Assembly (NCBI RefSeq): GCF_042654365.1
Contig: NZ_JBHSGG010000029.1
Coordinates: 116,513 to 180,512 of the forward strand
Source: Coralloluteibacterium thermophilum
Lineage (GTDB): Bacteria; Pseudomonadota; Gammaproteobacteria; Xanthomonadales; Xanthomonadaceae
Length of the DNA: 64,000 nt
Direction of reading: 5' to 3'
The notes under the pieces are model-generated. The model did no database searches, had not been told where the DNA came from, and saw only the letters and a list, made by a program, of their open reading frames with translations. This document shows, one piece after another, positions 52,494 through 60,212 of this stretch (positions within the stretch are counted from its first letter, which is position 1; every line of letters begins with the position of its first letter). The position numbers and the translations under genes are program-made.

Positions 52494-53078
52494 ATGGAGC
52501 CACCGTCGGCCGAGATGCGGCGCATGCTGGCGGGCGAGCCGTACCGCCCCGGCGACCCCGGCATCCAGGCCGCGCAGGCCCGCGCGCGCGCTTGGATGGC
52601 GCGCTACAACGCCGCGCTCGACAGCCCGCCCGAGCACCGCAGGCGCCTGCTGCGCGAGCAGCTCGGAACGGTGGGCGACGGCGCCGTGGTGCGCCCGCCC
52701 TTCCACTGCGACTTCGGCAGCCACATCCATCTGGGGCGCGATGTCTTCCTCAACTTCGGCTGCGTGATCCTCGACGTCTGCCCGGTGACCATCGGTGACG
52801 GCACCCAGATCGGGCCCGCCGTGCAGATCTACGCCGCCGACCATCCGCGCGACCCCGGAACCCGGCGCGCGGGGCTTGAGTTCGGGCGCCCGGTGGCGAT
52901 CGGGCGCAACGTCTGGATCGGCGGCGGGGCGATCCTCCTGCCCGGCGTCAGCGTCGGCGACGACGCGATCGTCGGCGCCGGCAGCGTGGTGACCCGCGAC
53001 GTGCCCGCCGGCGCGACGGTGGCCGGGAACCCCGCGCGGCCGTTGCGCGCGCAGGCGCACCAGGAGCAGGCACCGTAG
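52494..53078 (+). CDS. Sugar O-acetyltransferase, maltose acetyltransferase-like (194 aa)
   Basis: A trimeric left-handed beta-helix acetyltransferase. The N-terminal Mac domain reads MRRMLAGEPYRPGDP. Hexapeptide repeats (FGSHIHLGRDVFLNFGC, VTIGDGTQIGP, VAIGRNVWIGGGAILL) lead to IVGAGSVVTRDVPAG, and the catalytic His is in YAADHPRD. AGAAGGA precedes ATG 52494. The acceptor sugar is unknown. Confidence 0.92.
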   Translation: MEPPSAEMRRMLAGEPYRPGDPGIQAAQARARAWMARYNAALDSPPEHRRRLLREQLGTVGDGAVVRPPFHCDFGSHIHLGRDVFLNFGCVILDVCPVTIGDGTQIGPAVQIYAADHPRDPGTRRAGLEFGRPVAIGRNVWIGGGAILLPGVSVGDDAIVGAGSVVTRDVPAGATVAGNPARPLRAQAHQEQAP

Positions 53079-53113
53079 AGGCGGCTCGCGGGCCTGCCGC
53101 TCCTCCGCCTGCA

Positions 53114-53137
53114 CGCCGCGCCAACGCGGGCGCGGCG
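53114..53137 (+). terminator. Hairpin after the acetyltransferase gene
   Basis: A 9-bp stem CGCCGCGCC/GGCGCGGCG with a 6-base loop, 35 bases after the stop. It has no T-run. Confidence 0.4.
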
Positions 53138-53163
53138 AGGCTGGCTCCGAACCGGAGCCGTCC

Positions 53164-53901
53164 ATGCCCGAAGGTCCATCGCTGGTCATCCTGCGCGAGG
53201 CCCTCGCGCCCTTCGTCGGCCGCCGCGTGCGCGAGGTCGGCGGCAACACCACCCGGATCGACCCGCAGCGCCTGCTGGGCCAGCCACTGACGGAGGTACG
53301 CACCTTCGGCAAGCAGCTGCTCCTGGCGTTTCCCGCGACGGTGCTGCGCGTGCACTTCCTGCTGTTCGGCAGCCACCGCATCGACGACCCCAAGCCGACG
53401 CCGGCGCGCCTGCACCTGGGCTTCGGCACGCACGCGCTCGACCTCTACGGCTGCTCGCTGCGCTACATCGACACGGATCTCGACGCCGCCTACGACTGGT
53501 CCGTCGACGTCATGGCGGACGCCTGGGACCCGCGCGCGGCGCGGCGCAGGCTGCGTGCGCGGCCGGACATGCTGGCCTGCGACGCGCTGCTCGACCAGGA
53601 CCTGTTCGCCGGCGTCGGCAACATCATCAAGAACGAGGTGCTGTTCCGCATCCGCGTGCACCCGGAGAGTCGGGTGGGCGCGCTCCCGCCGCGCAAGCTG
53701 GGCGACCTCGTGCGCGAGGCGCGCGCCTACAGCTTCGACTTCCTCGCGTGGAAGCGCGACTTCGTGCTCGCCAGGCACTGGTGCGTGCACAACCGCCAGA
53801 CCTGCCCCCGCTGCCACGTCCCGCTGCATTTCGTCCGCCACCTCGGCGCCGCGCGCCGGCGCGCCTTCTTCTGCACGCGCTGCCAGCGCCTCTACCGGTG
53901 A
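53164..53901 (+). CDS. Fpg/Nei family DNA glycosylase, endonuclease VIII-like (245 aa)
   Basis: A base-excision repair glycosylase/AP lyase. The catalytic N-terminus MPEGPSL gives Pro2 and Glu3. DQDLFAGVGNIIKNEVLF is the helix-two-turn-helix. The C-terminal zinc finger shows CPRCHVP and FFCTRCQRLY. The lysine and binding-loop pattern fits Nei rather than Fpg, though the exact subfamily is uncertain. Confidence 0.92.
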   Translation: MPEGPSLVILREALAPFVGRRVREVGGNTTRIDPQRLLGQPLTEVRTFGKQLLLAFPATVLRVHFLLFGSHRIDDPKPTPARLHLGFGTHALDLYGCSLRYIDTDLDAAYDWSVDVMADAWDPRAARRRLRARPDMLACDALLDQDLFAGVGNIIKNEVLFRIRVHPESRVGALPPRKLGDLVREARAYSFDFLAWKRDFVLARHWCVHNRQTCPRCHVPLHFVRHLGAARRRAFFCTRCQRLYR

Positions 53902-53909
53902 GCCGCCCG

Positions 53910-54215
53910 ATGCACCTGGTCCAGATCCTGCTGCCACGCACCGACCCCGAGGGCCGTCCCTTCCCTCCGGCGCTCTTCGCCGAGATCCGCGAGCGCCTCG
54001 CCGCGCGCTTCGGCGGCGTGACCGCGCACACCCGGGCGCCCGCGCAGGGCCTGTGGGACGGCGACGAGGGACGCGAGCGCGACGACATCCTGCTCCACGA
54101 GGTCATGGTCGAGGCGCTGGACCGCGCATGGTGGGCGGACTTCCGGCGCGAACTGGAGACGCGTTTCGCGCAGGACGAGATCGTCGTCCGCGCCCTGCCC
54201 GCCGAGCGTCTCTGA
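53910..54215 (+). CDS. Conserved small protein of unknown function (101 aa)
   Basis: A soluble acidic protein with no recognised domain: MHLVQILLPRTDPEGRPFPP, then FAEIRERLAARFGGVTAHTR, an acidic DGDEGRERDD turn, then HEVMVEALDRAWWADFRREL. I recall similar short proteins in other proteobacteria but no function. ATG 53910 has GGTGAG eight bases upstream; GTG 53898, overlapping the glycosylase stop as GTGA, is an alternative that adds four residues. Probably co-transcribed with the glycosylase. Confidence 0.8.
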   Translation: MHLVQILLPRTDPEGRPFPPALFAEIRERLAARFGGVTAHTRAPAQGLWDGDEGRERDDILLHEVMVEALDRAWWADFRRELETRFAQDEIVVRALPAERL

Positions 54216-54231
54216 CCGACGCCGGAAACGA

Positions 54232-54255
54232 CGACGGGCCCCGCAGGGCCCGTCG
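54232..54255. terminator. Hairpin between convergent small gene and isocitrate dehydrogenase gene
   Basis: A perfect 10-bp stem CGACGGGCCC/GGGCCCGTCG with a CGCA loop in the 64-base convergent gap. It may serve both directions; no strong T-run. Confidence 0.6.
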
Positions 54256-54279
54256 GAACGTGCGGCGCGGCCGCCCTCG

Positions 54280-55296
54280 TCAGCCGGCGACGCGGCGCGC
54301 GATCGCCTCGGCGAAGCTCATGGTCGTGCCGCTGCCGCCGAGATCCGGGGTCAGCGCCGGATCCTTGGCCTCGAGCGTCGCCACGATCGCCTCGCGGATG
54401 CGGTTGCCGGCGTCCGCCTTGCCGATGTGGTCGAGCATCTGCGCGGCCGCCAGCAGCAGCGCGCAGGGGTTGGCGATGCCCTTGCCGGCGATGTCGGGCG
54501 CCGAGCCGTGCACGGCCTCGAAGATCGCCGCGTCGGCGCCGATGTTGGCGCCCGGAGCCAGGCCGAGGCCGCCCACCAGGCCGGCGCAGAGGTCGGAGAT
54601 GATGTCGCCGAACAGGTTGGTGGTCACGATGATGTCGAACTGCTCGGGGCGCATCACCAGCTGCATGCAGGTGTTGTCCACGATCATCTCGTTGCACTCG
54701 ATGTCGGCGTACTCCTGCGCGACCTCGCGGGCGACCTTCAGGAACAGGCCGGAGGTCGACTTCAGGATGTTGGCCTTGTGCACCACGGTGACCTTCCTGC
54801 GGCCGGTGCGCCGGGCCAGCTCGAAGGCATAGCGCACGATGCGCTCGGAACCGTGGCGGGTCACCTTCTGCGTCAGCGTGGCGATCTGCCCGTCCTCGGA
54901 CACCATCTGGCCCTCGCCGATGTAGGCGCCCTCGGTGTTCTCGCGGACCGTGATGAGGTCCACGCCCTCGCCGAAGCGGGACTTGGTGTTCGGGAAGCTC
55001 TTGGCCGGGCGCACGTTCGCGTACAGGTCGAAGTGCCGACGCAGGGCGACGTTGATCGAGGAGAAGCCCTCGCCGACCGGCGTGGTCAGCGGACTCTTGA
55101 GGGCGATGCCGTGCTTGCGGATCGTCTCGAGCGTGGAGGCGGGAAGCAGCTCGCCGTGCTTCTCGAGCGCGACCATGCCGGCATCGACGTCCTCGTACCG
55201 GAGACCCAGCTGCATCGCGTCGAGCACGTGCAGGGTGGCTTCCATGATTTCGGGGCCGATACCGTCGCCCCGGATGACTGCGATCGTCTGGGTCAT
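54280..55296 (-). CDS. NAD-dependent isocitrate dehydrogenase (338 aa)
   Basis: A beta-decarboxylating dehydrogenase of the TCA cycle. The family signature NLFGDIISDLCAGLVGGLG near residues 230-248, RENTEGAYIGEG, and the Mg-binding Asp residues are present. Length and the short form match homodimeric NAD-IDH of Xanthomonadales-like bacteria. 3-isopropylmalate dehydrogenase is the close alternative but lacks leu-gene neighbours here. ATG 55296 gives the typical MTQTIAVIRGDGIGPE start. Confidence 0.9.
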   Translation of the reverse strand: MTQTIAVIRGDGIGPEIMEATLHVLDAMQLGLRYEDVDAGMVALEKHGELLPASTLETIRKHGIALKSPLTTPVGEGFSSINVALRRHFDLYANVRPAKSFPNTKSRFGEGVDLITVRENTEGAYIGEGQMVSEDGQIATLTQKVTRHGSERIVRYAFELARRTGRRKVTVVHKANILKSTSGLFLKVAREVAQEYADIECNEMIVDNTCMQLVMRPEQFDIIVTTNLFGDIISDLCAGLVGGLGLAPGANIGADAAIFEAVHGSAPDIAGKGIANPCALLLAAAQMLDHIGKADAGNRIREAIVATLEAKDPALTPDLGGSGTTMSFAEAIARRVAG

Positions 55297-55392
55297 AATC
55301 TCGCTGGGAATTGCTGCGGGAGGGGGCCGCGCGGGGCGCGGGAGCGCCGGCCATTATGCCGCAAGCCGGCCCCCCTTTCCCAACGCGCGCGC

Positions 55393-55803
55393 TCAGCCGT
55401 GGGCGTGCGGCGCGGTTGCCGGGGCGTCGCCGCCCTCGAGCCGGTCGAGGAAATCCACCGCCCGCCGCAGGTGCGGGATGACGATGCTGCCCCCGACCAC
55501 CAGGCCGACGGAAAACGTCTCGAAGAACTCCTCGCGGGTCACGCCGGCGTCCTTGCACTGGGCGACGTGGTAGGCGATGCAGTCGTCGCAGCGCAGCACC
55601 ATCGAGGCGACCAGGCCGAGCAGCTCCTTGGTCTTCACGTCGAGCGCGCCGGCCCGGTAGGTCTGGGTGTCGAGCGCGAAGAAGCGCCGCACCACCTGGT
55701 TGTCCTCCGCGAGGATCCGCTCGTTCATGCGCCTGCGGAAGGCGGTGAACTCGGCCACGCGATCGGCCTCGCCGCCCTGCGGCGGGGTCGTTTCCGAGGT
55801 CAT
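55393..55803 (-). CDS. Carboxymuconolactone decarboxylase/AhpD-like protein (136 aa)
   Basis: An AhpD-like helical protein. The redox motif CDDCIAYH (Cys72, Cys75, His79) marks the peroxidase-type branch and not true CMD. Residues 95-120 (FFETFSVGLVVGGSIVIPHL) complete the fold. ATG 55803 overlaps the glutaredoxin stop as ATGA, so the two thiol proteins are made together and may share a role in peroxide or thiol homeostasis (inference). Confidence 0.9.
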   Translation of the reverse strand: MTSETTPPQGGEADRVAEFTAFRRRMNERILAEDNQVVRRFFALDTQTYRAGALDVKTKELLGLVASMVLRCDDCIAYHVAQCKDAGVTREEFFETFSVGLVVGGSIVIPHLRRAVDFLDRLEGGDAPATAPHAHG

Positions 55804-56060
55804 GCCGCACCCTCCAGCAGCGGCATCAGCCCGCCGCGGCGGTCGAGCGCGACCAGGTCGTCGTAGCCGCCGACGTGGGTGTCGCCGACGAAGATCTGCG
55901 GAACGCTGGTCCGCCGTGCGCGCGACAGCATGATCTCGCGCTGGGCCGGATCGGTGTCGATGCGCACCTCCGTCCAGGTCGCGCCCTTGCTCTTGAGGAA
56001 ATTCTTGGCCGCCACGCAGTACGGGCAGATGGCGGTGGTATAGATGGTGACGTCCTTCAC
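55800..56060 (-). CDS. grxC: Glutaredoxin, GrxC type (86 aa)
   Basis: A small glutathione-dependent thiol-disulfide oxidoreductase. The active site is CPYC (Cys12, Cys15), TSVPQIFVGDTHVGGYDDL carries the cis-Pro and the glutathione-binding GG-x-D. GTG 56060 gives the standard length and has AGAGG about 5 bases upstream; the ATG codons at 56093 and 56081 would add a non-homologous leader. Coupled to the AhpD-like gene. Divergent from bepA. Confidence 0.93.
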   Translation of the reverse strand: MKDVTIYTTAICPYCVAAKNFLKSKGATWTEVRIDTDPAQREIMLSRARRTSVPQIFVGDTHVGGYDDLVALDRRGGLMPLLEGAA

Positions 56061-56226
56061 GGGAACCTCTGGCGGGAACATGCGGTCGCACAATGGTGGC
56101 CCACGCGGGCGTTTTCCAGCCGTGCATGCGCATGATGCTGCGTCTCCTGCGGGGGCGACAGCCCCAATTCATGCCTTCCTGGCCCGCCTGCGCCATGCTT
56201 GGCGCAGCCTTCACGACGGTGACCGC

Positions 56227-57819
56227 GTGTTCCGAGTCCTGACCCTGACCGCCCTGTCCGTGGCCCTGGCCGGCACGCCGGCGACCTCCGCGCGCGCCCA
56301 GCAGGCGCTGCCGGACATGGGGTCGTCCGCGGCCGAGCAGCTCACCCCGGCGCAGGAGGCGATCTACGGCGCCATGACGCTGCGCGAGCTGCGTCGCCTC
56401 GGGATGCTGCTGGAGGACCCCCTGCTCGACGCCTGGTACCACGGCATGGCCTACCGGCTGGTCGCCAGCGACTCGCGGACCCGGCAGGACTACACCTTCA
56501 TGCTGCTGCGCGACCGCCAGATCAACGCGTTCGCCACGGTCGGCGGCTACATCGGCATGAACTCCGGCCTGATCCTCGCCGCCGAGGTCGAGGACGAGGT
56601 GGCCGGGGTGCTGGCGCACGAGATCGCGCACGTCACCCAGAAGCACGTCCTTCGCGCCGTGGAGCGCGCCCAGAAGGACAGCGTGCCGATCCTGCTCGGC
56701 ATGCTGGCGGCGGTCGTCGCCGCCCAGCAGGCCGGCAGCCGCAGCAGCGGCGACGCCACCCAGGCGGCCATCGCCGGCGGCCTGTCGCTGATCCAGCAGC
56801 GCCAGATCGACTACACCCGCAGCAACGAGTCCGAGGCGGACCGCATCGGCATCCAGCGGTTGGCGGCGGCGGGCTACGACCCGCTCGCGATGGCCCAGAT
56901 GTTCGGCCGCATGTCGCGTTTCGAGCGCAACAACACCGGCGGCCGGGCGGCGCCGGAGTACCTGCGCACCCACCCGGTCACCACCACCCGCATGAGCGAG
57001 GCGCGCGAACGCGCCGAACGCATGCGCGCCTCCCAGACGGTGAGCTTCGCCGGCGGCCCGATGGCCGCCAATCCCCTGCTTCCGGGCGGGCTCGGCGTGT
57101 CCGCCGACGCCACGGGACGCCCCGGCGCGCGCTTCGCCTGGGCGCAGGAGCGCCTGCGCGTGCTCACCGCGGACTCCCCCAACGCCGCCGCGGCCGAATA
57201 CACCCGCATGCGCGCGGCCGGCGAACGCTTCGGGCCGCCGCAGCGCTACGGCATGGCGCTGGCGCAGCTGCGCATGGGCCACGGCGCCGAGGCGCTGCAG
57301 GAGCTGAAGGCGCTCGCGGAGGCGGAGCCCGGCGACCTCTGGATCGAGCTGGCGCTGGCCGAGGCCGAGTTCGCGGCCGGCCACGCCGGCACCGCGCGGC
57401 AGCGCTTCGAGCGCCTCGCGGCCGGCTATCCCAACAACCGCGCGGTCGCCCTCACCTACGCGCGCGTGCTCGGCGAGGTCGGGACCGCCGAGGCCGGCCG
57501 GCGCGCCCAGGAACTGCTGCGCCCCCTGCTCCGCGGCGGCAGCGACGACCCCGAGCTCCACGTGCGCTTCGCCCGCGCCTCGGAACTGGCCGGCGACCTC
57601 TCCCGCGCCGCCGAGGCCCATGCCGAGGTCGCCTTCCTCAACGGTCGCGCCGAGGACGCCCTGAACCAGCTCCAGGCCCTCAAGGCCGACGACGACCTCG
57701 ACTACTACCAACGGGCCCGCATCGACGCCCGCATCGCCGCCATGACCCCCATCGTCCTGGAAATGCGCCGACAGGGCCTGAGGCCGGAGGACCAGGGACG
57801 CGGGGTGGTACAGCGGTAA
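56227..57819 (+). CDS. bepA: Periplasmic M48 metalloprotease/chaperone BepA (530 aa)
   Basis: Degrades or assists misassembled outer-membrane proteins such as LptD. A signal peptide (about 1-25) ends near TSARA. The zinc site is HEIAH (His131, Glu132, His135) with third ligand Glu201 in NESEAD, and a His in LRTHPVTTTR matches the regulatory His of E. coli BepA. The C-terminal half is a TPR domain. GTG 56227 is chosen because the signal starts there; the frame is open to 56044. The stop is directly followed by the inverted-repeat element. Confidence 0.93.
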   Translation: MFRVLTLTALSVALAGTPATSARAQQALPDMGSSAAEQLTPAQEAIYGAMTLRELRRLGMLLEDPLLDAWYHGMAYRLVASDSRTRQDYTFMLLRDRQINAFATVGGYIGMNSGLILAAEVEDEVAGVLAHEIAHVTQKHVLRAVERAQKDSVPILLGMLAAVVAAQQAGSRSSGDATQAAIAGGLSLIQQRQIDYTRSNESEADRIGIQRLAAAGYDPLAMAQMFGRMSRFERNNTGGRAAPEYLRTHPVTTTRMSEARERAERMRASQTVSFAGGPMAANPLLPGGLGVSADATGRPGARFAWAQERLRVLTADSPNAAAAEYTRMRAAGERFGPPQRYGMALAQLRMGHGAEALQELKALAEAEPGDLWIELALAEAEFAAGHAGTARQRFERLAAGYPNNRAVALTYARVLGEVGTAEAGRRAQELLRPLLRGGSDDPELHVRFARASELAGDLSRAAEAHAEVAFLNGRAEDALNQLQALKADDDLDYYQRARIDARIAAMTPIVLEMRRQGLRPEDQGRGVVQR

Positions 57820-58100
57820 GGTGAGGCGGGAATCGGGAAGCGGGAATGGGGACCTGGGGCGCGTAGCGGCTCGAAGCAGGCGCTACGGGCGAGCGATGCA
57901 AGGACGGCTCCTTGTGCCGCAATATGGCCGGGGATCCGGAAGTGGGAGCCGAGCTGGACCAGCTTCTACACACAAGCCTCCGAGCAGCGGAAGCTGCCAT
58001 CCCGCGCCTCTGCACTCATACCCACCGCCCCGTGCCCGGCCACCCCAAAGCCCGTCAAAACCCCGGGTTCCCATTCCCGCTTCCCGATTCCCGCTTCACC
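57820..58100. repeat. 281-bp element with 40-bp terminal inverted repeats (MITE-like)
   Basis: The left arm 57820-57859 and the reverse complement of 58061-58100 match at 37 of 40 positions; the outer 31 match at 30. The core is built from GCGGGAATCGGGAAGCGGG-like sequence. The inner 201 bases contain three small hairpins: GTAGCG/CGCTAC (57863-57886), CAAGGA/TCCTTG (57899-57914) and AGCTGG/CCAGCT. No coding frame looks real. The element starts at the first base after the bepA stop and ends 12 bases before the PHO box. No clear target duplication is visible. The rest of the 359-base gap is the phoB promoter region. Confidence 0.8.
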
Positions 58101-58112
58101 AACCATGTGACA

Positions 58113-58145
58113 CCGTCACAATCGGGTCACAAAACTGTTATCTAC
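58113..58145 (+). promoter_or_regulatory. PHO box: three 11-bp direct repeats upstream of phoB
   Basis: CCGTCACAATC (58113-58123), GGGTCACAAAA (58124-58134) and CTGTTATCTAC (58135-58145) are consecutive 11-base units with GTCACA/GTTATC cores at exact 11-base spacing, matching the PhoB consensus CTGTCAT-A/T4. It lies 33 bases before the phoB GTG, implying autoregulation of phoBR. Confidence 0.78.
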
Positions 58146-58178
58146 TCGCCGCGGCCCAACAGACAGGACTTGCTGGCT

Positions 58179-58868
58179 GTGCAGAAACGCATCCTGATCG
58201 TCGATGACGAACCCGCGATCCGCGACATGGTCGCCTTCGCCCTGCGCAAGGGCGACTTCGAACCGGTCCACGCGGCCGACGCACGCGAGGCCCAGGCGGC
58301 AATCAGCGAACGCGTGCCCGACCTGATCCTCCTGGACTGGATGCTGCCCGGCATCGGCGGCCTCGAACTCGCGCGCCGCTGGCGCCGCGAGGACCTGACG
58401 CGGGACGTGCCGATCATCATGCTCACCGCCCGCGGCGAGGAGAACGACCGCGTGAGCGGCCTCGATGCGGGCGTGGACGACTACGTGGTCAAGCCGTTCT
58501 CGGCGCGCGAGCTGATCGCCCGCATCCGCGCGGTCATGCGCCGCACCCGCGAGGACGACGAGCAGGGCAACATCGTCGCCGGCGTCCTGCGCATCGACGG
58601 CGCGGCGCACCGCGTCTACGCCAACGACACCCCGGTCACCATCGGCCCGACCGAGTACCGGCTGCTGCACTTCTTCATGACCCACGCCGACCGCGTCTAC
58701 AGCCGTTCTCAGCTGCTCGACCACGTCTGGGGCGGCAACGTCTACGTGGAAGAGCGCACGATCGACGTGCACATCCGGCGCCTGCGCAAGACCCTCGAGC
58801 CGCACGGGCTCGACGGCCTCATCCAGACCGTCCGCGGCGCCGGCTACCGCTTCTCGCTGCAGGCGTGA
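58179..58868 (+). CDS. phoB: Phosphate regulon response regulator PhoB (229 aa)
   Basis: OmpR-family regulator. The receiver domain has IVDDE (acidic pocket Asp9/Asp10), phospho-acceptor Asp53 in LLDWMLPG, and VKPFSARE; the winged helix ends RRLRKTLEP and VRGAGYRF. GTG 58179 is chosen: AGGA lies ten bases upstream and the product then has exactly the length of E. coli PhoB. The open frame upstream through the inverted-repeat element is not coding. Coupled to phoR by GTGA. Confidence 0.96.
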   Translation: MQKRILIVDDEPAIRDMVAFALRKGDFEPVHAADAREAQAAISERVPDLILLDWMLPGIGGLELARRWRREDLTRDVPIIMLTARGEENDRVSGLDAGVDDYVVKPFSARELIARIRAVMRRTREDDEQGNIVAGVLRIDGAAHRVYANDTPVTIGPTEYRLLHFFMTHADRVYSRSQLLDHVWGGNVYVEERTIDVHIRRLRKTLEPHGLDGLIQTVRGAGYRFSLQA

Positions 58869-60187
58869 AGCGCCGCGCACGCTACCGCCGTCGCGAGGCG
58901 CTCCGGCTCCTCCTGGTCTACGGCGCCGCCCTGCTGGTCGGGTTCGCGGCCGGGCATCCGTGGGCCGCGGTCGCGCTCGCCTCGATCGGCCTGTTGGCGC
59001 GACACTACGTGCGCCTGGGCCGGGTGCTCTCGGACGTGGGGTCGCGGCGCACGCTGGTGTCGCCGCGCCGCGCCGGTGCCTGGGACGCGCTCGAGCGCCT
59101 GCTCGTGCGCCGCCAGAAGGAGCTGCGCACCCGCCGCCGCCGGCTGGTCGAGCTGCTGCGCACCTACCAGCGCGCGGCCTCGGCCCTGCCGGACGCCATC
59201 CTCATCCTGGACCGCACCGACCGCATCGTCTGGTTCAACCGCGCCGCCGCGCGGATGTTCGGGCTGAACGCCGCCCAGCACACCGGCGCGCGGCTGCAGG
59301 ACGCCATTTCCAGCAGGCACCTGGCCAACTGGCTGGAGGCGCCGGTGCGCGAGCCCCTGGTGGAGATCCCCTCGCCCTGCGAGCAGGGCCACACCCTCAG
59401 CCTGCAGCCGATCTCCTACAACGAGGACCAGTGGCTGCTGGTCGCCCGCGACGTCAGCATCCTGATGCACCTGCAGCAGGTGCGCCGCGACTTCGTCGCC
59501 AACGTCTCCCACGAGCTGCGCACGCCGCTGACCGTGATCCACGGCTATCTCGACATGATCGAGCCCGAGGAGCACCCGGAGCTGGCGGGCATCATCGACG
59601 AGATGCGCAAGCAGTCGCACCGCATGACCCACCTGGTCGAGGACCTGCTCACCCTGTCGCGGCTCGAGGCGCAGGACACGATCGACGAGGAGGCCATCGC
59701 CATGCCGCCGCTCCTGGAGACGCTGCGGCGCGAGGCCGAGGCGCTCTCGCAGGGCCGCCACGCCATCAGCGTCACGGACCTGGCGGGCGTGGACCTCAAG
59801 GGCTCGACCAAGGAGCTGCACAGCGCCTTCTCCAACCTCATCGGCAATGCGGTGCGCTACACGCCGGCGGGCGGCCGCGTGGACGTGTACTTCGAGCGCG
59901 AGGGCACCGGCGCCGTGTTCCGGGTGGCCGACACCGGCCACGGCATCCCGGCCCAGCACCTCGCGCGCATCACCGAGCGCTTCTACCGCGTCTCCACCAG
60001 CCGGTCGCGCGATTCCGGCGGCACCGGCCTGGGGCTGTCCATCGTCAAGCACGTGCTCAACCTCCACCAGGCCCGGCTCGAGGTGAAGAGCGACATCGGC
60101 CAGGGCTGCGTCTTCAGCTGCCACTTCGGCGGCGAGCGCGTGCTCGCACGCGAGGCCCAGCCGCAGGCGCAGGCGCGGGTCCACTGA
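58865..60187 (+). CDS. phoR: Phosphate regulon sensor kinase PhoR (440 aa)
   Basis: Membrane-bound histidine kinase. Two N-terminal helices (about 12-30 and 32-48) with little periplasmic part, a PAS domain (about 100-200: SALPDAILILDRTDRIVWFN), H-box FVANVSHELRTPL with His216, and the ATPase with N-box SNLIGNAVRYT, and G boxes ADTGHGIP and GGTGLGLSIVK. As in E. coli, the short periplasmic region implies sensing through the Pst/PhoU complex rather than phosphate directly. GTG 58865 overlaps the phoB stop. ppk follows after 25 bases. Confidence 0.95.
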   Translation: MKRRARYRRREALRLLLVYGAALLVGFAAGHPWAAVALASIGLLARHYVRLGRVLSDVGSRRTLVSPRRAGAWDALERLLVRRQKELRTRRRRLVELLRTYQRAASALPDAILILDRTDRIVWFNRAAARMFGLNAAQHTGARLQDAISSRHLANWLEAPVREPLVEIPSPCEQGHTLSLQPISYNEDQWLLVARDVSILMHLQQVRRDFVANVSHELRTPLTVIHGYLDMIEPEEHPELAGIIDEMRKQSHRMTHLVEDLLTLSRLEAQDTIDEEAIAMPPLLETLRREAEALSQGRHAISVTDLAGVDLKGSTKELHSAFSNLIGNAVRYTPAGGRVDVYFEREGTGAVFRVADTGHGIPAQHLARITERFYRVSTSRSRDSGGTGLGLSIVKHVLNLHQARLEVKSDIGQGCVFSCHFGGERVLAREAQPQAQARVH

Positions 60188-60212
60188 CCGCCGGGCCGCG
60201 CAGGACCGCCGC

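Noticed and set aside
57912..58178. N-terminal extension of PhoB reaching into the inverted-repeat element
   Set aside because: The extension is not homologous to any receiver domain; GTG 58179 gives the exact usual PhoB length and the PHO box would otherwise be inside the gene.
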